Assembly (NCBI GenBank): GCA_023128035.1
Contig: JAGMES010000063.1
Span: 1 to 24,689 of the forward strand
Length of the DNA: 24,689 nt
Origin: Halanaerobiales bacterium
Lineage (GTDB): Bacteria > Bacillota_F > Halanaerobiia > DY22613
Direction of reading: 5' to 3'
Shown: one piece after another, positions 8,067 through 16,298 of the stretch
Layout of the letters: the number at the start of each line of letters is the position of its first letter
How positions within the stretch are numbered: position 1 is the stretch's first letter
The notes under the pieces: model-generated
The model's input: only the letters and a program-made list of their open reading frames with translations
The model's database searches: none
What the model was told of the DNA's origin: nothing
Translations under genes and position numbers: made by a program

Positions 8067-9416
8067 TTATCCTACCATAATCTTTTCTTTGGGATAATGG
8101 AACTTAGCTTTCTTTTTATTAACTTCACTCATCGCTACAGCTAGAGTTAAAGGTCCAACTCTACCCGCAAACATTGTAATCGTAATCAAAAATCGTCCAA
8201 TTTTACTTAAAGCAGCGGTATAACCAGTAGAAAGCCCTACTGTACCAAAAGCAGAGATTGTTTCAAACAATACATTTAATAATGGAATATCTTCTGTAAC
8301 ACTCAAAATTAAAGTAACCAGAAGAACCAACATCAAAGATAAGAGTAAAATAGTAAAGGATTTATAGATAATTGTATCATCCAACCTTCGACCAAATATC
8401 TCTACATCATTCTTACCCTTAATCGTCGCCCATAGGCCAGAAAAAAGAGCACCAATTGTAGTAGTTTTGATTCCCCCTCCTGTCGAACCTGGAGAAGCTC
8501 CGATAAACATTAAAATCATTACTAAAAATAGACTCGATTCGCGTAATGCGCCCGTCGGGACAGTGTTAAAACCTGCAGTTCGAGTAGTGACTGATAAGAA
8601 TAATGACCCCAATAATTTTTCCCCAAAATTCAAATTACCAAGTGTAGCAGAATTTGTGTACTCCAGTCCCATAAAAGCAAACCATCCAACTAACAGTAAA
8701 ATTAAGGAAGTGCTTACAACCATCTTAGCATGTAATGATGTGAGTTTTCGTTTCTTAATAAACTCTGCTAGGACGGCAAACCCTAATCCTCCTATTACAA
8801 TCAAAGAAATAACTGTTAAATTAATCAATGGGTCTCCCACAAAGCTTTCCAAACTATTTCCGAAAAGATCAAATCCTGCATTATTAAAAGCAGAAACTGA
8901 ATGGAAAATGGCATAAAAAATTGCCTTTCCTGCCGGATAATCTTTTATAAATCTAGTAAATAATAAAATAGCTCCAGTTCCTTCAATAGCAAAAGTAACA
9001 GCAAGAATGTATTGAATCAATCTTAACAATCCAGAAATCCCATTCTGATTTAAATCCTCTTGAATAATCAATCGTTGGCGTAATGTAATTTTTCTACCAA
9101 TAATAAGCGCAAAGGCAGTAGACATAGTCATAATCCCTAATCCACCAATTTGAATTAAAATCATAATCACCAATTGACCAAAAAGAGTAAATGCTGTTCC
9201 AGTTGTTACAACTATCAAACCTGTAACACAAGTAGCCGATGTAGCAGTAAACAAAGCATCAATGAGATTTAATCCCATGCCGTCAACCATGGAAAAAGGA
9301 AGCATAAGGCACATTGTTCCTAAAAGGATCACAACAAAATATCCAGCGGCAAGAATCTGTGCTGGTGATAATCCACCCAAATTAATCTTAGGAATTTGAA
9401 CCTGTGATTTCATCAT
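8067..9416 (-). CDS. Potassium transporter membrane subunit, TrkH/KtrB family (module 2)
   Basis: KtrB/TrkH-type channel subunit, 449 residues, about 8-10 membrane helices with four pore loops (TATSATCVTGLIVV, FNNAGFDLFGNS, TTRTAGFNTVPT, SAFGTVGLSTGYT). Two adjacent ATG codons (9416 and 9413) share a GGAGGG site; the second has the better spacing (seven bases). Compared with module 1 it has a short extra N-terminal tail before the first helix. It is the first gene behind a c-di-AMP riboswitch, so potassium uptake here is predicted to fall when c-di-AMP is high. The RCK partner follows directly. Confidence 0.95.
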   Translation of the reverse strand: MMKSQVQIPKINLGGLSPAQILAAGYFVVILLGTMCLMLPFSMVDGMGLNLIDALFTATSATCVTGLIVVTTGTAFTLFGQLVIMILIQIGGLGIMTMSTAFALIIGRKITLRQRLIIQEDLNQNGISGLLRLIQYILAVTFAIEGTGAILLFTRFIKDYPAGKAIFYAIFHSVSAFNNAGFDLFGNSLESFVGDPLINLTVISLIVIGGLGFAVLAEFIKKRKLTSLHAKMVVSTSLILLLVGWFAFMGLEYTNSATLGNLNFGEKLLGSLFLSVTTRTAGFNTVPTGALRESSLFLVMILMFIGASPGSTGGGIKTTTIGALFSGLWATIKGKNDVEIFGRRLDDTIIYKSFTILLLSLMLVLLVTLILSVTEDIPLLNVLFETISAFGTVGLSTGYTAALSKIGRFLITITMFAGRVGPLTLAVAMSEVNKKKAKFHYPKEKIMVG

Positions 9417-9441
9417 AAACCCTCCTTCAAAAAAGACAAAG

Positions 9442-9475
9442 AAAAAAAGAACTACAGAGGTTAGCCTTAGTTCTT
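9442..9475 (-). terminator. Riboswitch-controlled terminator before trkH (module 2)
   Basis: Strong hairpin (9447-9454 with 9468-9475, plus inner AGG/CCT) followed leftward by a T run. Its loop-side strand TAACCTCT (minus, rc of 9456-9463) is perfectly complementary to AGAGGTTA (minus, 9510-9503) just after the aptamer, which gives a competing antiterminator. This fits a ligand-dependent OFF switch. Confidence 0.85.
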
Positions 9476-9515
9476 AAAAGTATTTTTGAACTTGCGCTCA
9501 TGTAACCTCTTGTCA

Positions 9516-9638
9516 ACGTTTACGAAGTTAGCTGTCGGGTTAGGGAACAAGAGTATCCCTTTCTTTAAAAAGAATTCACCCCATAAAATTGGGTCCTCCG
9601 CTTCCTCGCGCGCACAAGCGCGAAATGGAATTCAACGT
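9516..9638 (-). promoter_or_regulatory. c-di-AMP riboswitch (ydaO-yuaA class) aptamer
   Basis: Read leftward, the segment has the class hallmarks as I remember them: GGAAGCGGAGGACCC, then GGGGTGAATTC, an AAGGGATACTC...CCCTAACCCGACAGC block, and CTAACTTCGTAAACGT at the 3' end. Terminal ACGTT/AACGT pairing closes the element (P1). ydaO-class aptamers bind c-di-AMP and commonly control Ktr potassium transporters, which is exactly the gene downstream. The boundaries are set by the P1 pairing. Confidence 0.9.
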
Positions 9639-9659
9639 ATCTTGCTGATTATGTTGATT

Positions 9660-9688
9660 ATTATACACCATTTCCTAGAGGTTGTAAA
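9660..9688 (-). promoter_or_regulatory. Sigma-A promoter of riboswitch leader
   Basis: Read leftward: -35 TTTACA (9688-9683), 17-base spacer, -10 TATAAT (9665-9660). The start site would fall about 15 bases before the aptamer P1. Confidence 0.8.
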
Positions 9689-9708
9689 GTAAGCAAGACA
9701 ACAAATAA

Positions 9709-9733
9709 CCTTGATTCATAAAAAGAATCAAGG
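9709..9733. terminator. Hairpin between rplT terminator and ktr promoter
   Basis: A 9-bp perfect stem (CCTTGATTC 9709-9717 with GAATCAAGG 9725-9733) and an A-rich loop. It is probably a back-up terminator for the ribosomal-protein operon, since the leftward sequence after it is T-rich (TTATTTGTT). Confidence 0.5.
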
Positions 9734-9764
9734 TAAATGTACTTTATTCAAGTCTATTATCAAT

Positions 9765-9797
9765 AAAAAAGCCACCATAGCAATAACTATGATGACT
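9765..9797 (-). terminator. Terminator of infC-rpmI-rplT
   Basis: An 11-bp stem with two G-T pairs (9770-9780 with 9787-9797, loop 9781-9786) followed leftward by six T. It lies about 13 bases past the rplT stop. Confidence 0.9.
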
Positions 9798-9809
9798 TTA
9801 TTCTTAATT

Positions 9810-10163
9810 TTATAGATGAGATTTTGCTATTTCACAAATTTTACCGAAACTCTTTGGATCATGAATAGCCATCTCAGATAACATCTTACGATTAACTTCA
9901 ATATTAGCGTTCTTTAATCCATTAATAAAACGGCTATAAGAAAGATCATGCATTCTTACTCCAGCATTAATTCTAGTAATCCATAATCTACGAAAATCTC
10001 TCTTACGAACTCGACGGTCACGATAAGCGTAAGTTAATGACTTCATAACAGCCTGATTAGCTGGACGGAATAATTTACTCTTTGCACCAAAATATCCAGA
10101 AGCCAGCTTTAAAATCTTTTTACGTCTACGTCTGGCTTTAAAACCTCTTTTTGCACGTGGCAT
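9810..10163 (-). CDS. rplT: 50S ribosomal protein L20
   Basis: Large-subunit assembly protein, 117 residues, full length. It starts [20 protein letters not shown], the very basic N-terminal tail that binds 23S rRNA, and has the conserved [20 protein letters not shown] and [16 protein letters not shown] segments. It is the last gene of infC-rpmI-rplT. In low-GC Firmicutes L20 feeds back on the operon leader; a matching attenuator lies upstream of infC here. The start has a GGAGGG site before ATG. Confidence 0.98.
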   Translation of the reverse strand: MPRAKRGFKARRRRKKILKLASGYFGAKSKLFRPANQAVMKSLTYAYRDRRVRKRDFRRLWITRINAGVRMHDLSYSRFINGLKNANIEVNRKMLSEMAIHDPKSFGKICEIAKSHL

Positions 10164-10192
10164 GGGTAACCCTCCTTAATTAATTGCTCAAA

Positions 10193-10396
10193 TTAAAATT
10201 TAGAATATGGCAGTAACAACTTAACATTCTTTTCGTCAGCTTTAGAAATATAACCAGCTTGACGTAGATTTCTGATTCGCTTAGAAGACCGGCTTGTCAA
10301 AAGGTGTCTTTTATAGGATTTTTTGTACTTAATTTTACCCTTACCAGATACACTAGTTCTTTTCTTAGCACCCTTATGAGTTTTCATCTTTGGCAT
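10193..10396 (-). CDS. rpmI: 50S ribosomal protein L35
   Basis: Small basic ribosomal protein of 67 residues, typical length, beginning MPKMKTHKGAKKR with the family segment YKKSYKRHLLTSRSSKRIRNLR. It lies 29 bases before rplT and 37 bases after infC, in the standard three-gene order. Confidence 0.98.
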   Translation of the reverse strand: MPKMKTHKGAKKRTSVSGKGKIKYKKSYKRHLLTSRSSKRIRNLRQAGYISKADEKNVKLLLPYSKF

Positions 10397-10433
10397 ATCT
10401 GTTCCCCCTCTCGAAAACTAACTTATTATTAAC

Positions 10434-10952
10434 TTACTTATCTGTAACTTTAGGTCCTAAAAGTAAGATCATATTACGACCTTCCATTCTAGACTGACTT
10501 TCAACTTTACTAACATCTTCAAGTTCTTTGATAAAACGGTCTAAAAGTGCAGATCCTAAATTTTTATGAGTAATCTCACGACCACGGAACTTAACACGAA
10601 CTTTAACCTTATTTTTATCTTCTAAAAAAGATCTAGCTCGTTTTACTTTAACAAAAAAGTCATGATCTTCAATTTTTAAACCTAATTGAACTTCTTTAAT
10701 ACTAATAATGTTCTGGTTTTTCTTCGCCTCTTTAGCTTTCTTCGCCTGCTCGTATTTGTACTTGCCAAAGTCCATAATCCGACAAACTGGTGGTTTAGAC
10801 TGTGGAGCTACTTCAACCAAATCAAGCCCTTTTTCCTCAGCCAAAGCTAATGCTTTTCTGGTTTGTAAAACTCCAACCTGATTGCCTTCTGAATCAATCA
10901 CTCTGACCTCTCTTGAACGAATACGATCATTAATCCTTAAATCCTTACTAAT
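10434..10952 (-). CDS. infC: Translation initiation factor IF-3 (AUU start)
   Basis: IF-3 binds the 30S subunit and polices start-codon choice. The protein is about 173 residues with IF3-N (RINDRIRSREVRVIDSEGNQVG) and IF3-C (VKVRVKFRGREITHKNLG) domains joined by a Lys-rich helix. I place the start at ATT (10952-10950), giving (M)SKDLRIND as in Bacillus. The AGGAGG site lies eight bases before this ATT, whereas the GTG at 10961 overlaps the ribosome-binding site and is not usable. AUU initiation of infC is a known self-control device, because IF-3 discriminates against such starts. A transcriptional attenuator precedes the gene. Confidence 0.96.
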   Translation of the reverse strand: MSKDLRINDRIRSREVRVIDSEGNQVGVLQTRKALALAEEKGLDLVEVAPQSKPPVCRIMDFGKYKYEQAKKAKEAKKNQNIISIKEVQLGLKIEDHDFFVKVKRARSFLEDKNKVKVRVKFRGREITHKNLGSALLDRFIKELEDVSKVESQSRMEGRNMILLLGPKVTDK

Positions 10953-10975
10953 TGTCTTCACCTCCTGAAGAATAT

Positions 10976-11113
10976 AAAAACGGATAGTATAAAATATATA
11001 CCATCCGCATAAGTAAACAATGAAATAACCTCAATCATTATCACTATAAACCAACTAACAATCAAAAAATGAGCTAGTATGGTGAGAAGCGGACGGCCTC
11101 TACTTTATTTTCC
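10976..11113 (-). promoter_or_regulatory. infC operon leader with attenuator (L20-leader type)
   Basis: The leader between the promoter and infC ends in a terminator hairpin (11-bp stem 10981-10991 with 10997-11007) followed leftward by five T. Near its 5' end the RNA has GTCCGCTTCTCACC, whose GTCCGC can pair with GCGGAT of the terminator strand, giving an antiterminator. This arrangement matches the L20-responsive leader of Bacillus infC. Ligand identity is inferred from family knowledge. Confidence 0.8.
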
Positions 11114-11119
11114 TTCAAC

Positions 11120-11148
11120 AGTATAACATAATCTCACTCTGGTGTCAA
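11120..11148 (-). promoter_or_regulatory. Strong sigma-A promoter of infC operon
   Basis: Read leftward: -35 TTGACA (11148-11143), 17-base spacer, -10 TATACT (11125-11120). It starts three bases after the stop codon of the upstream unknown gene. Confidence 0.88.
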
Positions 11149-11150
11149 TA

Positions 11151-12164
11151 CTATCTTGTCAAAATAAATAAAATCATAAAAAGAAAAATAACTAAGGCAC
11201 CTATAACTATAAAGTTTAATGATTGCATTTCCGTACTCTTCACTGTTTTACTGTTATTTGCATCATTCGTTATCCCAGAAAAGGTAGCAATTCGTACTGA
11301 AGGTTCAATTACAAATCGCCCATTGATTTTAGACCCAAACTCTACAGTTACATGATGGCGATTAGAAGACTCACTAACCTGAATTTCTTTAATCTTAGCA
11401 AAGGCAATTCCTGATTCATCAGATAAAACCTTACCTAAATAAGTACCAGCCTCTCGATGATCAATAATTTTTAGGGGAATAAATTCCTCTATGGAAAATT
11501 TCTCAATCGTTTTACCTTTCAAAGGAGAAATAATCGGTTCGGTCTCCAAGTAAATTGTTAAACCAGAACTAGAGTCAACATTATTAGATAAAATATTACT
11601 CTCTGATTCGAGAAACCCCTTTTTTTCACACTGAACTCTGGTCATCAGAAAAGTCTTAAGCTTTACCTCTACTTTTTCGACTCCCCCTCCTAATTTACTA
11701 ATCAAATTGTTAAAAAGATCATTCAATTCCTGTTTCTGATCTTCTTTAATAAAGTGATACATTCGACTAATTTTTGCTGCCTTAATTTGTTTATAAAAGC
11801 CAGCTAAAAAAGAATGTACCTGAGTAATCTGAGTCTCTTTAGAAAGCTCTTCAATTATTTTTTGAAAAGCCTCTGGGTTTGCAGAAAGAGGAGCATCTAA
11901 TTCGTTCTTAACATAACTCATTGCCAAACTAACTTCTAATAATGTAGCTTCCTTACCTTGCGCCAACACCCGAAAAATACCATAAAGCTTTTGAGTACGC
12001 CCAAAAACAAATTTTCCATGAATCAGTATCATAGATTTCTCAACATAGGGTACTAATTCTAAAGCACGTTCAATTTCACCATCTGCAAGTTCTAAAGCCA
12101 TTTGAGCTTCATCCAACGATATCGCCTCAGTCTCACAAATATATTTCAATTTAGATTCTTCCAT
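11151..12164 (-). CDS. Unknown protein, UBA-like N-terminus, C-terminal membrane anchor
   Basis: I do not recognise a characterised family. The predicted product is about 337 residues from ATG 12164, which has AAGGTG nine bases upstream; ATG 12170 and GTG 12185 are alternatives. Residues about 5-38 (LKYICETEAISLDEAQMALE and the following GEIERALELV) have the three-helix spacing of UBA/TS-N-like domains. The middle is hydrophilic and partly helical, with no catalytic motif I can name. The very C-terminus is one hydrophobic helix (FIVIGALVIFLFMILFIL) ending LTR, so the bulk should face the cytoplasm on a tail anchor. There is no signal peptide. It lies alone between thrS and the infC promoter. 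A weak candidate promoter (TTGACA at 12269-12264) lies upstream. Confidence 0.8.
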   Translation of the reverse strand: MEESKLKYICETEAISLDEAQMALELADGEIERALELVPYVEKSMILIHGKFVFGRTQKLYGIFRVLAQGKEATLLEVSLAMSYVKNELDAPLSANPEAFQKIIEELSKETQITQVHSFLAGFYKQIKAAKISRMYHFIKEDQKQELNDLFNNLISKLGGGVEKVEVKLKTFLMTRVQCEKKGFLESESNILSNNVDSSSGLTIYLETEPIISPLKGKTIEKFSIEEFIPLKIIDHREAGTYLGKVLSDESGIAFAKIKEIQVSESSNRHHVTVEFGSKINGRFVIEPSVRIATFSGITNDANNSKTVKSTEMQSLNFIVIGALVIFLFMILFILTR

Positions 12165-12185
12165 TTTCATTATCACCTTTTTCAC

Positions 12186-12440
12186 TAGAAGCTTTATATA
12201 TAAAATTCTTCATTTAACACCCAAAACCTTTTTTCTACAAAAATTTTATATGTTAACCAACCTTGTCAAACTCGATATTTCTAAATTGTTGTTCATAAAG
12301 TTTTTTATACACTCCATCTGGTAACGACAATAAATCTTCTTATTTTTAAAATTACAAATAACAAAATAAGATAAAAACACATTCCACATAAGTAAGTGCA
12401 CATCTTTGAAGGCACACGCTTTTGCAGAATATGTTTAAGC
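12186..12440. other. Intergenic gap, thrS to unknown gene
   Basis: AT-rich, no gene. It contains a TTGACA at 12269-12264 (minus) without a well-spaced -10 (TAAAAT at 15 bases), which may serve the unknown gene. No convincing terminator follows thrS, only a weak hairpin with G-T pairs near 12397-12418. Confidence 0.4.
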
Positions 12441-14351
12441 TTATTTCTTTTCTTCTATTTCTTTCAAAACACGTTGAATAAATTCTTCTAAACTCAATCC
12501 ACCCAGATCACCTTGGCGACGTTCTCTAACTGAAACAGTTTTTTCTTCTACTTCTCGATCACCTATAATCAGCATATAAGGCACTTGATTCATTTGAGCA
12601 GAACGAATCTTATAGCCTATCTTTTCCGAGCGAGCATCTACTTCAACCCGAATACCAACTTCAGCTAACTTTCTTTCAATTTCATTGGCATATTCTAAAT
12701 GCTTTTCTACTACTGGGATCACTTCAATTTGAACTGGAGACAGCCATACTGGAAAAGCACCAGCATGATGTTCAATTAAAGTACCCATGAAACGCTCCAA
12801 ACTACCATATACGACTCGATGAATCATAACAGGACGATGACTTTCTCCATCTGAACCTACATAAGTTAAATCAAATCTTTCTGGCAACATAAAATCTAAC
12901 TGAATAGTACCGCATTGCCAGGTTCTACCTAAACAATCTTCCAGATGAAAATCAATCTTTGGACCATAAAATGCACCATCACCTTCATTTATTTTATAAT
13001 CCAGATTACTAACTTCAAGTGCATCTTTTAAAGCAGAGATTGCACGATCCCAAATTTCATCAGAACCCATTGCTTTTTCAGGCTTGGTACTCAATTCTAC
13101 ATGATATTTAAAACCAAAAACTTTATACATTCTATCAATTAAATCTATAACATTAACCAATTCCCCTGTAATCTGCTCAGGTAGCATGAAGATATGAGCA
13201 TCATCCTGAGTAAAAGCTCTAACCCGCATCAAACCGTGTAAAGTACCTGAAAGTTCATGACGGTGAACCAAACCCAATTCGGCTGTACGAATCGGAAATT
13301 CCCTATAACTATGCTTTTTCGAGTTATAGACCAGTACACTACCTGGACAGTTCATAGGTTTAATAGCGAAACCCTGTTCATCTATTTTAGTAAAATACAT
13401 ATTTTCTTGATAATGTTCATAATGACCAGATTGTTTCCAAAGTTCCTCGTTCATAATTAATGGGGTGCGGATTTCTTGATATCCAGCTTTTCTGTGTTCA
13501 TATCTCCAATAATCAATTAACTCATTAATAATAACCATTCCTTTTGGATGAAAAATAGGAAATCCTGGTGCATATTCATTTAAGCTAAATAAATCAAGTT
13601 CACGCCCTATTTTACGATGATCCCGTTTCTTAGCTTCTTCCAAACGGAATAGATATTCTTCTAGTTCTTTCTTTTTAGGAAAAGCAGTTCCATAAATCCG
13701 CTGAAGCATTGGATTTTTCTCACTTCCTCGCCAATACGCACCCGCTACATTCATCAGCTTAAAAGCTTTTAAATATCTAGTTGAAGGCAAATGTGGTCCT
13801 CGACAAAGATCTTCAAACTCACCCTGTTCATAAAAAGTCACTGTTTCATCAGGTAAGTTTTCTACCAATTCTACTTTATAAATTTCATCTTTCTCCTTCA
13901 ATTTTGCCAAAGCTTCCTCCCTTGGAAGATCATAACCTTTGAATTCAAGATTTTCTTTGATAATCTTATTCATTTCAGCTTCAATCTTCACTAAATCTTC
14001 TGGAGAAATCCGCTCTTCAAGATCAAAATCATAATAAAAACCATTTTCGATTGCAGGGCCAATAGCCAACTTAACATCTTTTTTATAAACTCTCTTTACA
14101 GCTTGAGCCATAATGTGAGCAGCACTATGGCGATATATCTGCAAACCTTCTTCTGAATTTAGTGTAATAATTTCTAAATTTACATCATTTTCTATAGAAT
14201 AACTCACATCAACCAATCTTCCATCCAACTTACCAGCAATAGCTGACTTACCTAAACGAGAACCAATATCGAAAGCAACTTCTTTAATTGTGGTACCTGA
14301 TTGATAACTCCTTTCTGAACCATCTGGTAAAAACACTTTAACTTCTTTCAT
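12441..14351 (-). CDS. thrS: Threonine--tRNA ligase
   Basis: Class II synthetase charging tRNA-Thr, 636 residues, full length. It has an N-terminal TGS domain (1-62, starting MKEVKVFLPDGSERSY) and an editing domain with HSAAHIMAQAV (HxxxH) and the partner Cys/His segment FEDLCRGPHLPST. The catalytic core follows, with the zinc-site residues in KPMNCPGSVL, VHRHELSG and the MIHRVVYGSLERFMG stretch, and then a C-terminal anticodon-binding domain (from about 535). GGGGG lies upstream of ATG. The gene is controlled by a Thr T-box. It lies next to ytxC, as in Bacillus. Confidence 0.98.
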   Translation of the reverse strand: MKEVKVFLPDGSERSYQSGTTIKEVAFDIGSRLGKSAIAGKLDGRLVDVSYSIENDVNLEIITLNSEEGLQIYRHSAAHIMAQAVKRVYKKDVKLAIGPAIENGFYYDFDLEERISPEDLVKIEAEMNKIIKENLEFKGYDLPREEALAKLKEKDEIYKVELVENLPDETVTFYEQGEFEDLCRGPHLPSTRYLKAFKLMNVAGAYWRGSEKNPMLQRIYGTAFPKKKELEEYLFRLEEAKKRDHRKIGRELDLFSLNEYAPGFPIFHPKGMVIINELIDYWRYEHRKAGYQEIRTPLIMNEELWKQSGHYEHYQENMYFTKIDEQGFAIKPMNCPGSVLVYNSKKHSYREFPIRTAELGLVHRHELSGTLHGLMRVRAFTQDDAHIFMLPEQITGELVNVIDLIDRMYKVFGFKYHVELSTKPEKAMGSDEIWDRAISALKDALEVSNLDYKINEGDGAFYGPKIDFHLEDCLGRTWQCGTIQLDFMLPERFDLTYVGSDGESHRPVMIHRVVYGSLERFMGTLIEHHAGAFPVWLSPVQIEVIPVVEKHLEYANEIERKLAEVGIRVEVDARSEKIGYKIRSAQMNQVPYMLIIGDREVEEKTVSVRERRQGDLGGLSLEEFIQRVLKEIEEKK

Positions 14352-14390
14352 CTTAATTACCCCCTTTACGAATCTGTTTTACAAAATAAT

Positions 14391-14656
14391 AAAAAAACCT
14401 TTCATCTCTATAATTTAGAGACGAAAGGTATCTTTCGCGGTTCCACTCTATTTAGTCAAAATACTCAAATAGTATCATGACTCTCTCATTAATAGTAACG
14501 GCCCTTGAAGACCGGATCTGCATACTAAGGTTTAACACCCATTCAACAGTCAGCTCCCAGGTGGTCTTCAGAATTATAGCATCTAAGGAGGCTTCCAGCC
14601 AATGACCTCCACTCTCTGAGTAGATCTAATATTTCCTACTCTCCTGTTCATAGCTT
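14391..14656 (-). promoter_or_regulatory. T-box leader, tRNA-Thr (specifier ACC)
   Basis: Leftward reading shows the Stem I start (CTATGAACAGGAGAGTAGG), a specifier loop with ACC (14565-14563) inside GAAG-ACC-ACCTGGGAGC, the T-box core AGAGTGGAACCGCG (14449-14436), and a terminator (14397-14429) followed by seven T. ACC encodes Thr, matching thrS. The design is parallel to the pheST leader. Confidence 0.93.
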
Positions 14657-14680
14657 TTAAAACTATATAAGTTTTAATCA

Positions 14681-14709
14681 ATTGTAATAGATATTTTCTT
14701 CTATGTCAA
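14681..14709 (-). promoter_or_regulatory. Sigma-A promoter of thrS leader
   Basis: Read leftward: -35 TTGACA (14709-14704), 17-base spacer, -10 TACAAT (14686-14681). The start site falls about 20 bases before the T-box. Confidence 0.85.
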
Positions 14710-14730
14710 GAGAAAAATAGGATTCTTTTT

Positions 14731-14893
14731 AAGTCGAAATAATAACAAGTTATTATTTCTTAAGTTTAACGACTTCAGAAGGAGATTTTGCCTCTTCAAG
14801 AAGTGGTCTCCCACTAAAGTTTCGAAATTATTGTAAGCATTCTACCTCCACCTATAGAGGAGGGGGACTTCGCCTTCTGAAATGTCGTTAAAT
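14731..14893 (-). repeat. 163-bp structured interspersed repeat, copy B
   Basis: Second copy of the element at 4158-4320, same length and orientation, about 10.6 kb away. The first roughly 50 bases (14731-14782) are identical; the central linker (about 14822-14845) is unrelated. In the hairpin near 14846-14870 the base changes relative to copy A move the stem by one register but keep five G-C/A-T pairs. It begins three bases after the ytxC stop and ends before the thrS promoter, so it occupies the terminator position of ytxC. Confidence 0.8.
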
Positions 14894-14896
14894 TTT

Positions 14897-15820
14897 TCAA
14901 TCCTTAGCTTTAACATTTTTTCTACTCATTTCACAAAAAATACAACCTCTACATACAGTTACTCTTGATTCAAAAATATTATACAACGTCTCGAGAACAG
15001 GATGATTTTCTTCAAAATGAACAATTATCTTTTCTGGTGCAATTGTAATCAAAGCACTAACAAGAAGATCTTCATAATCGATCTCTTCTTCTGCCATCTG
15101 TACAATAAATCCTTCTAAATATTCATTTTCAATAATATTTCCATTACTATCTAAAATCCTAAAAATATTATCATCTCGAAGAACAATATTTACTTCTTCT
15201 ACTTTTGGTTCCTGAATATCTACAAAATATTTTAGTAAGCGAATAAATTCTTTATACTCTTTATCCATCATATGATCTTCTACTGCATGCTCCACAGCAG
15301 ACTCCAATTCTTGAAAATAGTCTTTTAATCGAAAACGAATAAATCCTTCTAATATAAGCTGGTTGTTTTCTTTGAGATACTCCATAATCCTGATCAAAAT
15401 TCGATCTTTTCTTTCTATCTGAGGGAGATAGTGGATTCCGCCATCAGAAGAATAATTACTTAATTGAATCATTGCTTTATCTAATAGAATCTCCCGTTCC
15501 TCTTCATCAAAATATTGATATTTGTTTTCAATTATTTTAGTTACAAAAAAGCGTTCTAAATTACCAATCATAATATCTGCTAATGCATTAGCCAAATAGT
15601 TAATCACAACTTCCCTTCTACTTCGCTGAATCCATGGTGAGCTAAATTTAAATAAAGATTCTCCTTCTGGTATATTACAATCAAAAAAGGTTAAACTACC
15701 TCTAAAATCTTCTTCTATTTTAACCTTTATCCCCTCTTCTTCCAAAAAACGAAGTTCAAAATCAAGACGTTCCCGGAGTTCATTGGTACAGTTTTGGGTA
15801 CCTATGTGTATAGTCTCCAC
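14897..15820 (-). CDS. ytxC: YtxC-like sporulation-associated protein
   Basis: Protein of about 307 residues matching the YtxC family by overall plan and by location next to thrS, as in B. subtilis. Its role is not established; the family is limited to endospore formers. The central part is helical and highly charged (residues about 70-230, with YLANALADIM and HMMDKEYKEFIRLLKYFVDI). The C-terminus carries four residues that could bind metal (CRGCIFCEMSRK, Cys-x2-Cys-x2-Cys). I use the GTG at 15820, eight bases after AAAGGAG; the GTG at 15829 overlaps that site. It is monocistronic and ends at the structured repeat. Confidence 0.85.
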   Translation of the reverse strand: METIHIGTQNCTNELRERLDFELRFLEEEGIKVKIEEDFRGSLTFFDCNIPEGESLFKFSSPWIQRSRREVVINYLANALADIMIGNLERFFVTKIIENKYQYFDEEEREILLDKAMIQLSNYSSDGGIHYLPQIERKDRILIRIMEYLKENNQLILEGFIRFRLKDYFQELESAVEHAVEDHMMDKEYKEFIRLLKYFVDIQEPKVEEVNIVLRDDNIFRILDSNGNIIENEYLEGFIVQMAEEEIDYEDLLVSALITIAPEKIIVHFEENHPVLETLYNIFESRVTVCRGCIFCEMSRKNVKAKD

Positions 15821-15936
15821 TTCCCTCACTCCTTTCTTCGCTGAATTATTAATAGTATATGTCGATGGGAGTTAATGTATACAAATTGTCCTTAAGATAG
15901 GTGATAGTTTCAAGGAATCTGAAAGGTTCAAGGTAT

Positions 15937-15960
15937 AAAAAAAATCGCCCTAAAGGGCGA
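15937..15960 (-). terminator. Terminator after DUF3006 gene
   Basis: GC stem (TCGCCC/GGGCGA, 15945-15950 with 15955-15960, loop 15951-15954) followed leftward by eight T. It closes the metallo-hydrolase/DUF3006 unit about 105 bases past the stop codon. Confidence 0.92.
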
Positions 15961-16063
15961 CTCTGCTTTACTTAAATATAAGTTTGGCATATATGCTGGT
16001 TTATCTAAAAATCTGTTTTCGCTTTTTTTAAAAAAACACTATAAGCGTGAACGGAGCTTGTTA

Positions 16064-16294
16064 TTAATCACTCAAATGTTTTCCCTGTTTCAACTTAGCT
16101 AAGAGGTTTTCTACATTATGTCTGACTTCATTTTCTTTTTCACAATTCTCTACCAGAATCATATCCAACCAACTTCCAGGTTTAACTCCTTCAGGTAGAA
16201 ATTTTTTTGGTAAATTTATCATAATTTCTCCGTCAATCATCAAAACTGCCTGATCGCCCTCAAAACGATCAATATTTACAGCTATTTTCATCAT
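16064..16294 (-). CDS. DUF3006 domain protein
   Basis: Small protein of 75-76 residues beginning MKIAVNIDRFEGDQAVLMIDG, the DUF3006 signature (a short beta-rich domain of unknown function). Two ATG codons are adjacent (16294 and 16291). The start lies five bases past the stop of the metallo-hydrolase gene, so the two are translationally linked. DUF3006 genes often follow secreted ComEC-like metallo-hydrolases, so a shared function is likely but undefined. No signal peptide is visible. Confidence 0.85.
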   Translation of the reverse strand: MMKIAVNIDRFEGDQAVLMIDGEIMINLPKKFLPEGVKPGSWLDMILVENCEKENEVRHNVENLLAKLKQGKHLSD

Positions 16295-16298
16295 GCAC

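Noticed and set aside
9486..9692. 68-codon rightward open frame
   Set aside because: It lies opposite the c-di-AMP riboswitch aptamer; the conserved RNA features explain the sequence.
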